Source of the DNA: Paramecium tetraurelia | Taxonomy: Eukaryota; Ciliophora; Oligohymenophorea; Peniculida; Parameciidae | NCBI RefSeq assembly: GCF_000165425.1 | Contig: NW_001799619.1 | Location: forward strand, 500,578 to 564,577 | Direction of reading: 5' to 3' | Length of the DNA: 64,000 bases | Part shown: positions 25,328 through 36,696 of the stretch, piece by piece | Position numbering within the stretch: the first letter of the stretch is position 1 | Layout: each line of letters begins with the position of its first letter | Made by a program: the position numbers and the translations under genes | Notes under the pieces: model-generated | Databases searched by the model: none | Seen by the model: only the letters and a program-made list of their open reading frames with translations | What the model was told of the DNA's origin: nothing

Positions 25328-25510
25328 TAATATAAATAAACCCACAATTAAATTATTTCAACCCCTTCCTTTTAAGTATGTTTTCCAATTAAACCATTAT
25401 CGATTCTAAATAAGTTCTCTTATTCTTATTGTAAATTAAACGTAAAATATGATTTAAAAAATAAACAAATGGTATGATAGTAAATTAATTATTAATGATT
25501 GTTAAAATGA

Positions 25511-26658
25511 TCAATATAACCCATTCTTCTTTGCATACGGATTGTTTTTTTGATGATTATCATAGTTTTTTTGTTTTTCATCTTAAGTAAATAAACTAAA
25601 TGTGCTAACATTCGAGTGAGCAATTTAATAAGCTAATATTCAATAGATTATTTTACATGCTCCACCACCATTATAAGCAAGTCTTCCATATCCAACATCA
25701 TTTTGAGAACTTTTAGTAGATTACTAATATTACTTTTAAGGCATTTAAGTAATTGGAGACTTTTAAATCATCTTTGTTTATTATTATTCAAAATTAGGTT
25801 ACTTGTGTGTTGTTTTAACACTTTATGAATAACCTTATAAACTGAACTATTATTATTATTAAGATTATGTTTGTTTTTAATATTGCTACTTAGATTAAGG
25901 TCGATAATTGCTTGTTTGATACTAATTATATTTCCCACTTTTCGTAGTTTGTTACTTATTTTACATTCCATAAGATGAACCATATTATTGATGACCGAAA
26001 GGATTGCCTCTCCCTTCTGCTATTTCTTACTATCTAACTTTCCTCATTTCCCTTAAAGCTTATTAAAATTCAAGATGCTGTTGTTTCCATTTCCCTGTTT
26101 TTTTTGGCTTTAAATATTTGGCAGCCCTTTTGTTCTATTCCTATTACTATTCTTTAATCTTTTAGATATCTGGTTCCGGTCCTATGCAAACAGATTCATG
26201 TTTTCTGATTCTATCAGGGTTAAATCAACTTCCACATTTTCTGCACTATAAAGTTATTTAATACATTTACTCCAACAAGAGCCATGACTTATTAGGGTTA
26301 TTCATATAAGACCTACTATGACTTTTAACCAACCTTGGTTCCACCTTATTACCTAACTTATTTTTCCTAGTCCAACTTTTATAAAACCTACTATGCTAAA
26401 ATCTATCGAATATGTATTAATACTCGTGGGCATGTATTATCTATGGCCAGGATCCATATTCACTAGATCATTTTAATACTTTTTGATGCAAGTTTTTTAA
26501 TGAATTTCTAGAGAAGCAGTTCCAAACTCTCTGCCACATATCGTGCCTATAAATTACTCTATTCTGTACAAAGTAATGATTTTGGTCTGGCTGCGAATCC
26601 TCCTCCATTCAAATAATTCAAATTGATATCATTTGTTTTTTAATTATTTTTTCTCATT
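25511..26658 (-). pseudogene. C2HC zinc-finger protein (ZC2HC1/FAM164-like), carrying a frame break and an in-frame TGA
   Basis: Four introns (23, 25, 25, 24 nt) assemble two C2HC fingers: LLCTICGREFGTASLEIHQK and GCRKCGS-x-FNPDRIRKHESVC. The segment KTGKWKQQHLEFQQALREMR follows; this is the W..QHEEF...IR motif of the ZC2HC1 family. The C-terminal third is glutamine-rich and ends NNPYAKKNGLY. Two lesions are visible. In the second finger the codon before Phe is TGA (plus positions 26225-26227). At the start, a run of seven A (26636-26642 on the plus strand, as T) puts the only good ATG one base out of frame with the first finger. Exonic length is 3n+1, which agrees. Either a decaying copy or base errors. 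The family is linked to cilia in some eukaryotes, which I state with low confidence. Confidence 0.7.
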
Positions 26659-26791
26659 AATTTATAATTATAATTTTTTGGCAATCAAGACTTCATTATT
26701 TTAAACTCGATGAAGTCATTGTCAAAGGATATCTGAATGAAAATATATTAATATTTTAGTATAGTTCAATCTATGTGTTCATAAATAAATT

Positions 26792-27708
26792 TCACTCGAA
26801 ATCTAGAAATTCTTCTCTAATTTCATTAAAAATATCTTCTATCCATACCATGTGCAAAGAGGGGTTATGTATTAACAGTCTACCAAATAAAGCCTCTAAA
26901 TCTTCACTTTTGTAGATTCTATACTTGAATATTATCACTTAAAAATTAATAACCTAATTTACTAATTAATTCTTTTTTCAATTCATAATAATCTTTCTTC
27001 TCTTATCCTTTCAATTTAGGTAAATCATACACAAATTCTCTATCTGTTTTGTCTGGTTCTTCAGCAAATTATTGAATTTTGATTTTTGGTTTTTTGCTAG
27101 AGGATTTTGATCTCTACCATCTTTTTATAGAGGAACTTAAATTAATTTTCTCCCCTGATTATTGTTGCTCTTTTGACTTAATATATAACAAAGTGTAATA
27201 CAATATATTGCATTAAATTATCAAGTCGACAATTTGATAGATTTTAGCCTTCTCTTCTGAAAAACACTGGAGGATGAGCTACAGGATCAAATTAATTCTT
27301 CTTTCTTTCTTGCATTGATCCAGCACTTCCTATTCTCCTTTTTTAGGCCTTTATATTCATTTCATGTTCATATTGTTCAAACTTTTCTTTTTTATTCTTG
27401 TTATTAGGAGTTCTTTTTTTCATGAAAGGTTGATTGTTATCAATTCTAAACTACAATAGATCGTTTAATCTTACATTTTTTTAGTTTAAACAACTGCTTT
27501 AAATGTTTTTAAAACATTGTTGAAATCATCATCAGGATTGTTTTTAGATTCTTGACGCTATTTTTGATCTACAGGCTTTTATGATGTATAATCATACAGG
27601 TTTTGGGGGTTTTATATTTATAGATGGCTTTGCGTTTTGTACAGCAATTTAATGTTTATAGAGATGATCAGCTGTTGCTCTTAGTCCTCCTATATTTCTA
27701 ACATCCAT
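26792..27708 (-). CDS. hypothetical protein with helical C-terminal domain
   Basis: A 271-residue protein with four introns (22, 29, 25, 25 nt), whose removal gives an exact frame from MDVRNIGGLRATADHLYKHQ to IEDIFNEIREEFLDFE. The middle is basic and disordered (FMKKRTPNNKNKKEKFEQYE, IKRWQRSKSSSKKPKIK). The last ~85 residues look folded: FVYDLPKLKGQEKKDYYELK and then KYRIYKSEDLEALFGRLLIH. That block resembles short helical domains of centrosomal or ciliary proteins, but I cannot name the family. It lies in a tight minus-strand run, 93 bp after the ULK-like kinase stop in genome coordinates. Confidence 0.65.
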
Positions 27709-27801
27709 AGCAAATGTTTTTTACATTTTATTTTGTTATTTATAATAAAATAAATAATTATTGAATGCATTAATAATAAAATATAATACAATTATTTGAA
27801 A

Positions 27802-29235
27802 TCAAGGTTGTAGGATCCTCTACATAATCTCTTTGTCTGTACACTTTTAAATATCTGAAAGATCTGCTACATAAAAACATTCATTCAATTTAGCTGTTCT
27901 TAAAGTCCTAGATAGGTATTTCATCATAAATGTAGCTAATAATTGATGTCTATTTAATGACCCCAAATTAACAGAAAAATTTGTAAAGTAGTCTTCAAGT
28001 AATTATATTAAAGTTATCATATTGAAAGTCAACTATTAAATGTTCTCAGGTGCATTGTCAACAAAAGCCTGTTTCATTTGTTTCAATTAAGTCAAACAAA
28101 ATTAACCTCTTTCATCATTGAAAAACTTCTGTTATTCTTTTAAAAACTTTGAGTTTTCCAGCTAAATTAACCAATTAAATGAAAAACATCGTAATTTTTA
28201 TGCCAAATCATAGAATGGCTGTTCAAATTTTTAAATGAAAAAACTAAAATTAAATGCACTTCTAGCAAAATTCAGCTAATTCAAATAAATTCTTTAGTTA
28301 GCTTCAAACTCAATTTACAAATAATTTATTATTAATAGTTTTCTGTAATCAGTTTATTCAGGCTCTACCTCCACCAATACACCTGCATATTGTCTTTTTG
28401 AATTGCTCTGTTCTTAAATAAGTGGATTCTAATAGATTTCCTCCCAATTTATCCTATTCTCTTCGTTAATTTGTAAACATCCTTAAATTAATTACTATAA
28501 TTATGAATTATCTAGTTGAGGTACAATGATTGGTTTACAAATTTTTTCTTACAATTGGATTATATTATCAGCAATTATGGGAAGTTTTTAAAATAGTAAC
28601 TCATACAAAATCATGCCTAAAGACCAAATGTCGCATTTGGATGTGTAAGGTTATCTTAAAATAACTTACGGAGCCATATAAAGAGGAGTGCCTGCTATGC
28701 TTGTCATTAAATCGTTTTCGAAATCAATTTTCTTTGCAAATCCGAAATCTGCAATTTTAGGAATTCCCTAATGCAATAGTATATTAGCTGGTTTTAAATC
28801 TCTGTGAATTATTGAGTTTTGAAAGAGTGAATGATAACTAAATAGATTTCATTCAATACCCATTTAAGATTTGCTTTAGGATATTGATTACTGATTATGA
28901 ATCCAATTTACCTCTTTTGATTATATCTCTTAAATCTCCACCATTACAAAATTCTGATATAATATAAAAATTGTTTTGAGTTTCATAGAAATCTAAAAAT
29001 TTAACAATATTTTTATGATTAAGTTACTTCATAGATCTAATCTCATTTAATAATTGTTAAGTATTAGTCTGATTTGTTATTTTATATACGTTACTTGATT
29101 AATCATTCTTCTATCAATCACTTTAATTGCAACAGGCATTCCATCAGATGACGTCCCTTTGTAAACAATTCCATATGCTCCTCTTCCAAGTAGATGATTC
29201 ATATTGAATGAGTATTTCCCAACAAATTTTTACAT
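27802..29235 (-). CDS. Ser/Thr protein kinase, ULK/ATG1-like
   Basis: A 454-residue kinase. It starts with the domain itself (MQKFVGKYSFNMNHLLGRGA), has the G-loop GRGAYGIVYKG, the VAIK lysine, HRDLKPANILL, ADFGFAKK, and the activation segment SIAGTPLYMAPQVI, then CDIWSLGMILYELLF. The N-lobe and activation segment resemble the ULK/ATG1/Fused group, which works in autophagy or ciliary signalling; the subgroup assignment is inference. Three introns (26, 21, 22 nt) restore an exact codon count. The C-terminal ~190 residues are helical and unrecognised, ending KCTDKEIMQRILQP. All catalytic residues are present, so activity is expected. Confidence 0.88.
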
Positions 29236-29304
29236 TTTTTGTTAATAAAATTATACTATAACTTTTGCATACAAAATAATATTGAATAAAGTATTAGTAA
29301 TATA

Positions 29305-29979
29305 TCACAAAATGGTTTTCGATTGCTGAGATATCAATTTAGTATTCTAAATTTACTTATATTTTTATTTTAGTTTTTCTAAATTCCTTTGTCTCTCCTC
29401 AATTTCTTATTCAATTTGTTTCAAAAACTAATTTTGTCTAGTGACTTGAGAATTATTGCTAATCTCCTTTTTTAAATCTGATTGGCCTATCTCATTTTCT
29501 TATTTTAAAATTTGCTCATACACTCTTAATTATTTTATAAAGCCCTCATTTGGCAGTATTTATTTCCTCAAACACCATAATATTTAATAAGCTCGATCAA
29601 AACTCCAATCAAAATGCTACATCAAATACCCCAAAACAACTGTGGCACTTCTTGATATTCCAGCATAACAATGAACCATTACATTTGTATGTTTTCTATT
29701 CTCGTCTATAAAATTGAAACACAAAGGGAAATGATCTAGTAATGACTGATCTTCCGAATCAGGAATTGAGATTTTTGAATGGATGTAGGATTCAGGTAAA
29801 TTAATTTCAGGAAAATCAATGACACTCAAAACAGCACGTATTTGTAATTTTGATAGCAAATACTGATCCTTGGCACAATCAATGTCTCCTATGTAGAGTC
29901 CACTATAAGTATTGATTCCATTTGTCTTGGGCTCGAGAATGCAATTCCATTTTGATAATTCGTTAGGGTCTAAGTTCAT
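29305..29979 (-). CDS. dual-specificity protein phosphatase
   Basis: An intronless 224-residue protein. The phosphatase loop reads VHCYAGISRSATVVLGYLM, the full HCxxGxSRS signature, with a general-acid Asp expected in ISIPDSEDQSLLDHF. The recognition segment GLYIGDIDCAKD and the aspect ...LRKQILPNEGFIKQLRVYE are typical of small DUSPs. The last ~75 residues form a glutamine/glutamate-rich coiled coil, an extension most DUSPs lack. It would dephosphorylate Tyr/Ser/Thr on kinases or related targets. The start lies 209 bp from the upstream (32807-30189) gene's stop. Confidence 0.9.
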
Positions 29980-30188
29980 TAAATTATTATAATATATATA
30001 TAATCAGTAAAGGGTTTTCGTATTATCTACATGAATTTTCAGCAGACCGTACGTGATTTTACATCATAAGAATATAGTTTTATTAATCAGTGTAACTATG
30101 ACTAAAGTCCATGAAGAATTGTCACCATTTGTGATAATCATCATAAAATAAATTTTTATTAAATTAATGAATTTTTTTATCAAAATAA

Positions 30189-32807
30189 TCAGATTTTAAA
30201 GTTGGAAATCATGCCTGCTACAAATATGCCCACCTATTTGGCATATTTAAAAGTTGAGATGTTTTCTTTGTAAATATAATGTCTACAAATTTCCCATTTG
30301 CACAGTTTTTCAACCAATTTGTCCTCCTCATTTTCTAATGTAATTATTTACTCAATTTTATGGGCATTGTCCTCCTTTTCTAATAGCTTCTTTCTTTATT
30401 CTTCCCATTGCATTTCATACAAATAGGCTACTTCATTAACTAAGTTGATAGAGACAAGAGTTAGCCAATCAGAACAATCAAGAGTTTGTGGTTGATTCTC
30501 AAAAAAGTGAGTAGGATTTATTTTCATCATTTTGATAACTGACTTTTCATATTTCAATTATCCATTTGGTTAAATGAATTATTCTAGCCTATTGATTATC
30601 CCTAACAATGAATTCTTTGTAGAAGGCACTATGAATTTATGATACAATCCTACTCCAACTCCTCCAACCACACTTCCAATCAATGCTCCTAAAACAGGAA
30701 CAGGTATCAATATCTATCCAGCAACAGCTGATCCTATTCCCATTGAAGTCTTTACTCCTAAATGACCCATGTTTTTTAGTTTATTTTACATACTCAAGAC
30801 TTTATTTGAAAATACTTTGTGAACAGAATAAAATAAAAATGTTTATCCGACCAAAAAACCAACAAATGGCAAATTCATTGAAAGGGCAGCAAAGGCAGTT
30901 GTTTCAGCTGTACCATACCCTGCTCTCTAAAGTTTTTTTTACCATGATATATTATCATCAAGACAATCAACTATAAAAATACCAATTCCTGATCCAATTG
31001 CTCCTGCTGCAAGAATTGTTGGATCAGTTGGTTGAGGAGCACCTCCTTTTTATGCTTTATCAATTTTATTACAAAATTGTTTTTTTATTATCTTTAATTA
31101 TTCATCCATATTCATCGAAAAATTTACTATCAATTTCGATTATCCATTAGAATCAAGTGAATATCCGCATGTTTCTTATTCATATAATTTGATATTTTTT
31201 ACATACTCTATATTGGTTTCAAGAATATGCTAAACTCCTGATGATAATTTCATATTCAAATTTGAGAATTTTTCAACTTCAGTCCATAAGTTCTGATTAA
31301 AATAATCAAATGAGACTATAATAACGTAATTTTTGATCATATATAATACAAGCTATTCTTTACTATGTAGGTATATTTTAAATGCCGATCGTTTGCCTCT
31401 AGTTATGATATTGATCTTCTCAATAAACAATTAATCTTTTTCTTTCACGAAATCTCTGTCATTTTTATCCACTATTATCTACATGGTTTATATAGGCATT
31501 TTAGGATCCAAACCCATTCTGACTAAGGAAGTAAAGAAATCTGTTGTTTTTGCTGGATTATTAATTCTTTCTTATTTGTATTCTAAATACGATACTATAA
31601 TCTTCTTGGTAAATTCAAAATGATTGATAAATTCTGGTCTCCAAAAATTTGATTTTTCAATTAAAAAATAATTCTAAAGTTCTCTGACTATGTGTTATGA
31701 AGCATCTGTTTGAATTGCTTGAAATGTTCTAACATTAGCTAATGCTGGATAATCTTAGAATATCTGATTTACTTTTTGCATCTAATCATCTACAAATGTC
31801 GAAGTTAAAACTATAAATTACTCAATATCCTTATGAATATCAAAAATAGTCTCTTTAATTTTTTCAAAGAGAATGATGAAATCTGCTTATTCAACTAATG
31901 CAAACTCATGCATTTGAACTGTGAATTAGCCTACTTGGTTTTCAATTTGTCCTTCTAATACATAAGATAATTCTTAAGGATCAAATTCATTTTCTAATAA
32001 TAAGTCTATTGTTTCTTCAATAAAATTAAAAAATTGAGAGATCATATTTTTAACCAAAATCATTAACTATTAAACAAATCTTCCATTTTAACTAATCATT
32101 ATAGGCATTCCTTTGAATTGAGAAATTGAATTTTCTAAATCACTAAATGTTAGATTCATGATATCACTTTCTATTTCTTTTCTAGAAAACTTTGGCTTTA
32201 TTTAAATGTATTTTTGAAAAAGTGCGCATCCATTAATAAGTGTATTAGCAATAATTGCATTTCCTAGTTAAACTTATCTCTAAGACATCATCAAAGCTTC
32301 TTATAGCTCCTCAAGTGTATCAATATAACAATCTTATTCAATAAAATATTCCCATACATTTGATAGTAATTATTTTGGACATATAAGTATAGGTATAATA
32401 GATCCAGTAGTAACTTGTCTTTCAAAAGAATTGATAAATATTTGCTCTCTTAAATTGTATGTATTCTTTGAGTTGATGAGAGCGATTTTATAATTTTCTT
32501 AAGGATCTAATTTATAACTCATTAATTTTGGATAATATGGAACATTCTTATCATTGGTTGATATTAAAAAGGAGCACTTAGAGGGATCAATCAAGAATGT
32601 TTTTGAGAAGATTATTACCAATTTATATTTATCTAATCTTGCTGCCATTATTTTAAAATTTTCATCAGAGAAGGTTGCAGGACCATTAAATTATTAGGTA
32701 TACTTTTTGCATTCAGCTATGTGATCATCGCATAATACATATCCCTAAATAATTTTCTATTCATCTCCACACCATTAATATGTAATGTTTAAGAATTCAT
32801 TGATCAT
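30189..32807 (-). CDS. hypothetical 872-residue protein with glycine-rich membrane segments
   Basis: The frame is open without introns from MINEFLNITYQWCGDEQKII to the end FVAGMISNFKI. The N-terminus has a Cys/His/Asp-rich patch (YVLCDDHIAECKKY) that could bind metal. A long helical, hydrophilic body of ~600 residues follows (LTFSDLENSISQFKGMPIMI, DIHKDIEQFIVLTSTFVDDQ). Near residues 600-720 there are glycine-zipper-like hydrophobic stretches: TILAAGAIGSGIGIFIVD, NLPFVGFLVG and PVPVLGALIGSVVGGVGVGL. These suggest insertion into a membrane, as in some pore-forming or membrane-remodelling proteins. A charged coiled-coil tail follows. No homologue recognised. Confidence 0.65.
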
Positions 32808-32835
32808 AATATTTTATGTTTTTAATAAAAATTAT

Positions 32836-35611
32836 TCATTTCTAGATTTTAAATCTATCCTATTTATTGGCTGTAGGCTAAGGTACAACAATGGGTTTAA
32901 TGTTCCTAAGAATTTAAGATATTTAAATATACCAAATCTTTTCTGCATACTCATGAATAGTTCTATCACTACTAAATTTGCCTGATCTAATAGAATTGTA
33001 GAATGCTTTCTTAGCCCATTAAATCTTATCTTGATATAATTGATCAATCTGAAAAATAATGGATATATAACATACTTTAATTTGAGCTTAGGCGTAATGA
33101 TAGAAATCATGTCCCACTAAATAGAAATCATTTCTATTTGTAATTGAGTCTAATAGTCCGTGATGATCGTGTCCAAAGATACCTGATCTTATAGCTTAGA
33201 TAACATTCCAAAGAGGTTTTTGAATATATTGATAAGGATCAGAATTTTTCATATTGTCAATCAACTTACCAACTTCTTCTACTCTTGCACCAAAAATGAA
33301 AATATTATCAAGTCCAACTTCTTCTGCAATTTCAATATTGGCACCATCCCAAGTTCCTAAAATGATTCCACCATTCATTACGAATTTCATATTGGATGTA
33401 CCTGATGCTTCTGTGCCTGCAGTTGAAATATGTTAAGAAATATCAGAGGCAGGTATAATGATTTCTGCTGATGATACATTATAATTGGGTAGAAACACTA
33501 CTTTCAAGTAATGATTAGTGTCCAAATCATGATTTACGACTTCAGCAACGGCATTAATTAATTTGATGATTCGTTTAGCATTCAAATATCCAGGAGCTGC
33601 CTTTCCTCCAAAGAAAACAGTCCTTGGTGCAAATTTTTTTCTGCCTTCAGTGGGAGTATCCTTTAATAAAAGATATCTATAGATAATATAAAGGATGTTC
33701 ATGAATTATCTTTTGTATTCATGAATTCTCTTGACTTGAATATCAAATAAAGTATCTGCATTAACTTCTACATTACAATATTGTCTAACCCATTTGATAA
33801 GTCGTAATTTATTATTTCTTTTGACTTTCATAAACTAGATTAATGCCAATTGATCTTCGCATTTGTCTTCTAGAGTTTTCAACATATCCATATTGAGTAC
33901 CCATTCGTCTGTGCCTAACCATTCATCGTACAATTAGGCTAATTGCTAATTACATGATCTGAGCCATCTTCTTGGTGCAACACCATTAGTGATGTTAATG
34001 AACTTCTTAGGTCTCATTTCATAATGATCCTTAAACAAATCAGTCTTCAATAAATCTGAATGGATTCTTGCAACACCATTAACCATATGTGATCCAATGA
34101 TTGATAAATTGGCCATTCTGATCTTTTTCACTGGGCCTTCTTCAATAAGTGAGAGTGCTGATAATTTGTGTGCATCTCCTGGGAATTTAGCACTTACCTT
34201 ACTCAAGAATATCATATTAACATAGTAGATAATCTCAAGATGTCTTGGCAATAAACTACCTAACAAATCGACACCCCATTTCTCCAAAGCTTCAGGTAAT
34301 ACTGTATGATTTGTATATCCGAAAGTCTTGGAAATGATTTCCCAAGCATTTGCATGAGTCATACCCTCTATATCAATCAAAATTCTCAAGAGTTCCAAAA
34401 TAGCTAAAGAAGGATGAGTGTCATTTAATTGAATGGCTACCTTCTCTGGCAGAAGGGACCAATCTCTTCTTACTTTTTTAAATCTTCTGATAATATCTTA
34501 AAGAGTAGCACTAACTAGTAAATATTCTTATTTCAATCTGAGTTCTTTTCCAGCATAGGAACTATCATTTGGATATAAGACTGATGTTATGTATTCTGCT
34601 TTTTCTCTGGCTTCCAATGATTTGAAATAATCTCCTTCATTAAAACTAGTAAAATCAAACTCATTTGCTGGCACAGATCTCCACAATCTCAAAGATATTG
34701 TATTGAATGTCATATATCCTGGGATTGGAGTATCATAAGCTCTGGCAACTATTGTTTCCTATTATGTCTCATAAAGATTTATACTCCTGCTTCCCATAAA
34801 GACTTTTCCTAACCATTCTCGTGTCTCTTGACTACTCTTCCATAAAACTTGACTGGATATTACACATCCAATCTCTCAATTTCCCAAGGGTTACCCTTCT
34901 CCAACCAGTAATCTGGTGCTTCCACTTATTACCCATTTTGAATCAATTACTTGAATATTCCATAACTATATCTAATGCCATAACCAAAGGCTGGGTAATT
35001 CAATGTTGCAAGTGAATCCAAAAAACAGGCTGCTAAACGACTAGAAAATAATTGATTATTTATACCCTAATCCACCGTTCCCTAAGGCTGGATCTACTTC
35101 TTCATCGTAGAGGTCTTCCAATTTATACCCCAATTCTTGAACTGCCTCTGTATATGCATCTTGTAATCCGAGATTTCCTACAGCATTTTAAAGACATCTT
35201 CCAATTAGAAATTCAATTGATAAATAGTATACTCTCTTGCAATCTTATTCATGAAAATACAATTGAGTATCATTAAAACTTTCAATCAATCTATCTCTTA
35301 TTGAGTGAGACACTGCTTAATAACAATGTACCTAATGAAAATCAAATCTTGTTCTTGCGAGTGAAAATTCTACATGGTTCACGATCTATTCCTGAATACT
35401 TAAATTTAAATAGGATCTTATACCTTTTTTTGTCAGAAGGCAAGTAATTTTACATCAAATGCCACAATCTCTCATGATTCGCTAAACTTTGCGTAGACCC
35501 GAATTCAGGTCTAAAGAGTTAATTCATATTTGAATTGGACCCACAAAAAGATTTCCTAGACATTAATGTCTTTGAATCACTGGCTGACATCTATTTTTAT
35601 AAACCTGACAT
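32836..35611 (-). CDS. glycogen phosphorylase (alpha-glucan phosphorylase)
   Basis: A 907-residue enzyme that releases glucose-1-phosphate from glycogen. Landmarks include [101 protein letters not shown], and the pyridoxal-phosphate site [20 protein letters not shown] with its Lys. The C-terminus [18 protein letters not shown] is typical. Introns: one of 25 nt near the 5' end and one of 27 nt near 33058 (just before [16 protein letters not shown]). Both are needed and give an exact codon count. The N-terminal ~50 residues are Ser-rich, a likely site for control by phosphorylation (inference). A cytosolic enzyme of glycogen use. Confidence 0.95.
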
Positions 35612-35822
35612 TTTGTATAAGATATTTATATAAATATATACACAAAAACAAAACAATGTGAAATAACTTAAATTTATTTCATTCTCCATTAAATAGAGTA
35701 AGATATAGAATACGGTAGTTATTTATTCTTATACTTTTATTCAATGTAAACTCATATCTTTTTGATTTCTCTAAATTTCATTATATTAAGCCTTATCCTT
35801 AAAAGTGGCTTAGTATTTTGAC

Positions 35823-36341
35823 TCAACTTATCTTCCAGTTGAGGATAGTTTTGTTATTTAAGAGTACTTAGCTTAGTTCTAAATAAAAATTGTTGAGCTG
35901 TTAGGACTTATTGATTTTGGTTTGGTTATTTATTACTGAAATTTTTGGATAAATTTAATTGTTAAACTTAATTAGCTTTATTTCGATTTCATATAACAAT
36001 TCTTTTATCATAATCTGGAGTCAATTATTCTTTTTTAATCATATTCTTAGAGTATGTTATTATTTCAACAATCTCATTTTAAATCTACACCAATATACTG
36101 ACCTTACGGAATATTCCAAATCCATTTAATAATCAAATTTTTCTTGTCCAATATTTTTACTCTTTATTCAAAGTTTATACCTCCCTAATCATCTTATTGC
36201 TAATTTAAGAAGTTGCCAGTTCAAAATATTAAACTTATATCCTTTCACACTCCAATCTTTCTTTTTTTAGTTAAATTAACTTAAGTTTGATTCATTAATT
36301 AAAAATACTTAAGTTTAAGTTTATTTTCTCAATCTATTCAT
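35823..36341 (-). CDS. hypothetical small protein, five exons
   Basis: A 141-residue protein that appears only after four introns (29, 19, 23, 22 nt) are removed. It reads MNRLRKQTQTQLIQLKKERL, then YFELATSQISNKMIRESKNI, TPDYDKRILIKFNNQIYPKI, and ends LLNNKTILNWKIS. Exonic length is an exact multiple of three and the exons alternate cleanly with GTA...TAG/AAG introns, which supports the model. The N-terminus is helical and basic. No family recognised. It lies 211 bp downstream, in genome coordinates, of the phosphorylase start. Confidence 0.6.
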
Positions 36342-36696
36342 TGCTAATAATTTTTAAATTCTGATATTCTATATCAACCAGGTTATTTAATAATATGAAA
36401 AGTAGGTATGTACTCAAATTTATTAATTATTTCTAGTTTCTTTATATTACTTTCAAGTATAGTAAATTATGATTTCTTATTTGAATTGACCATTTACCAA
36501 ACTTACTAGTAAATAGTTAACAATACCTTTAAAAATCTATTTTACATTAACCAAATCTAATATTATAATATGTTTTATATAATTCAATCAAATCTAATTC
36601 GTTATCCTTGCATTATAAATACGATTACTCCAATTATAACCTCTCTTTTTTAATAACATCGTTAATTTATTTTAATAAAACATTTAATAATTTAAA
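36342..36696. other. intergenic, divergent promoters
   Basis: 355 bp between the starts of the small minus-strand gene and the NEK10-type kinase. It is AT-rich, with many TGAs in all frames on both strands. I see no gene or structured element. Confidence 0.5.

Noticed and set aside
27470..27490. Apparent one-base frameshift at a run of seven A in the 26792-27708 gene
   Set aside because: A 29-nt intron ending at TTTAG joins the two frames exactly, so no lesion is needed.
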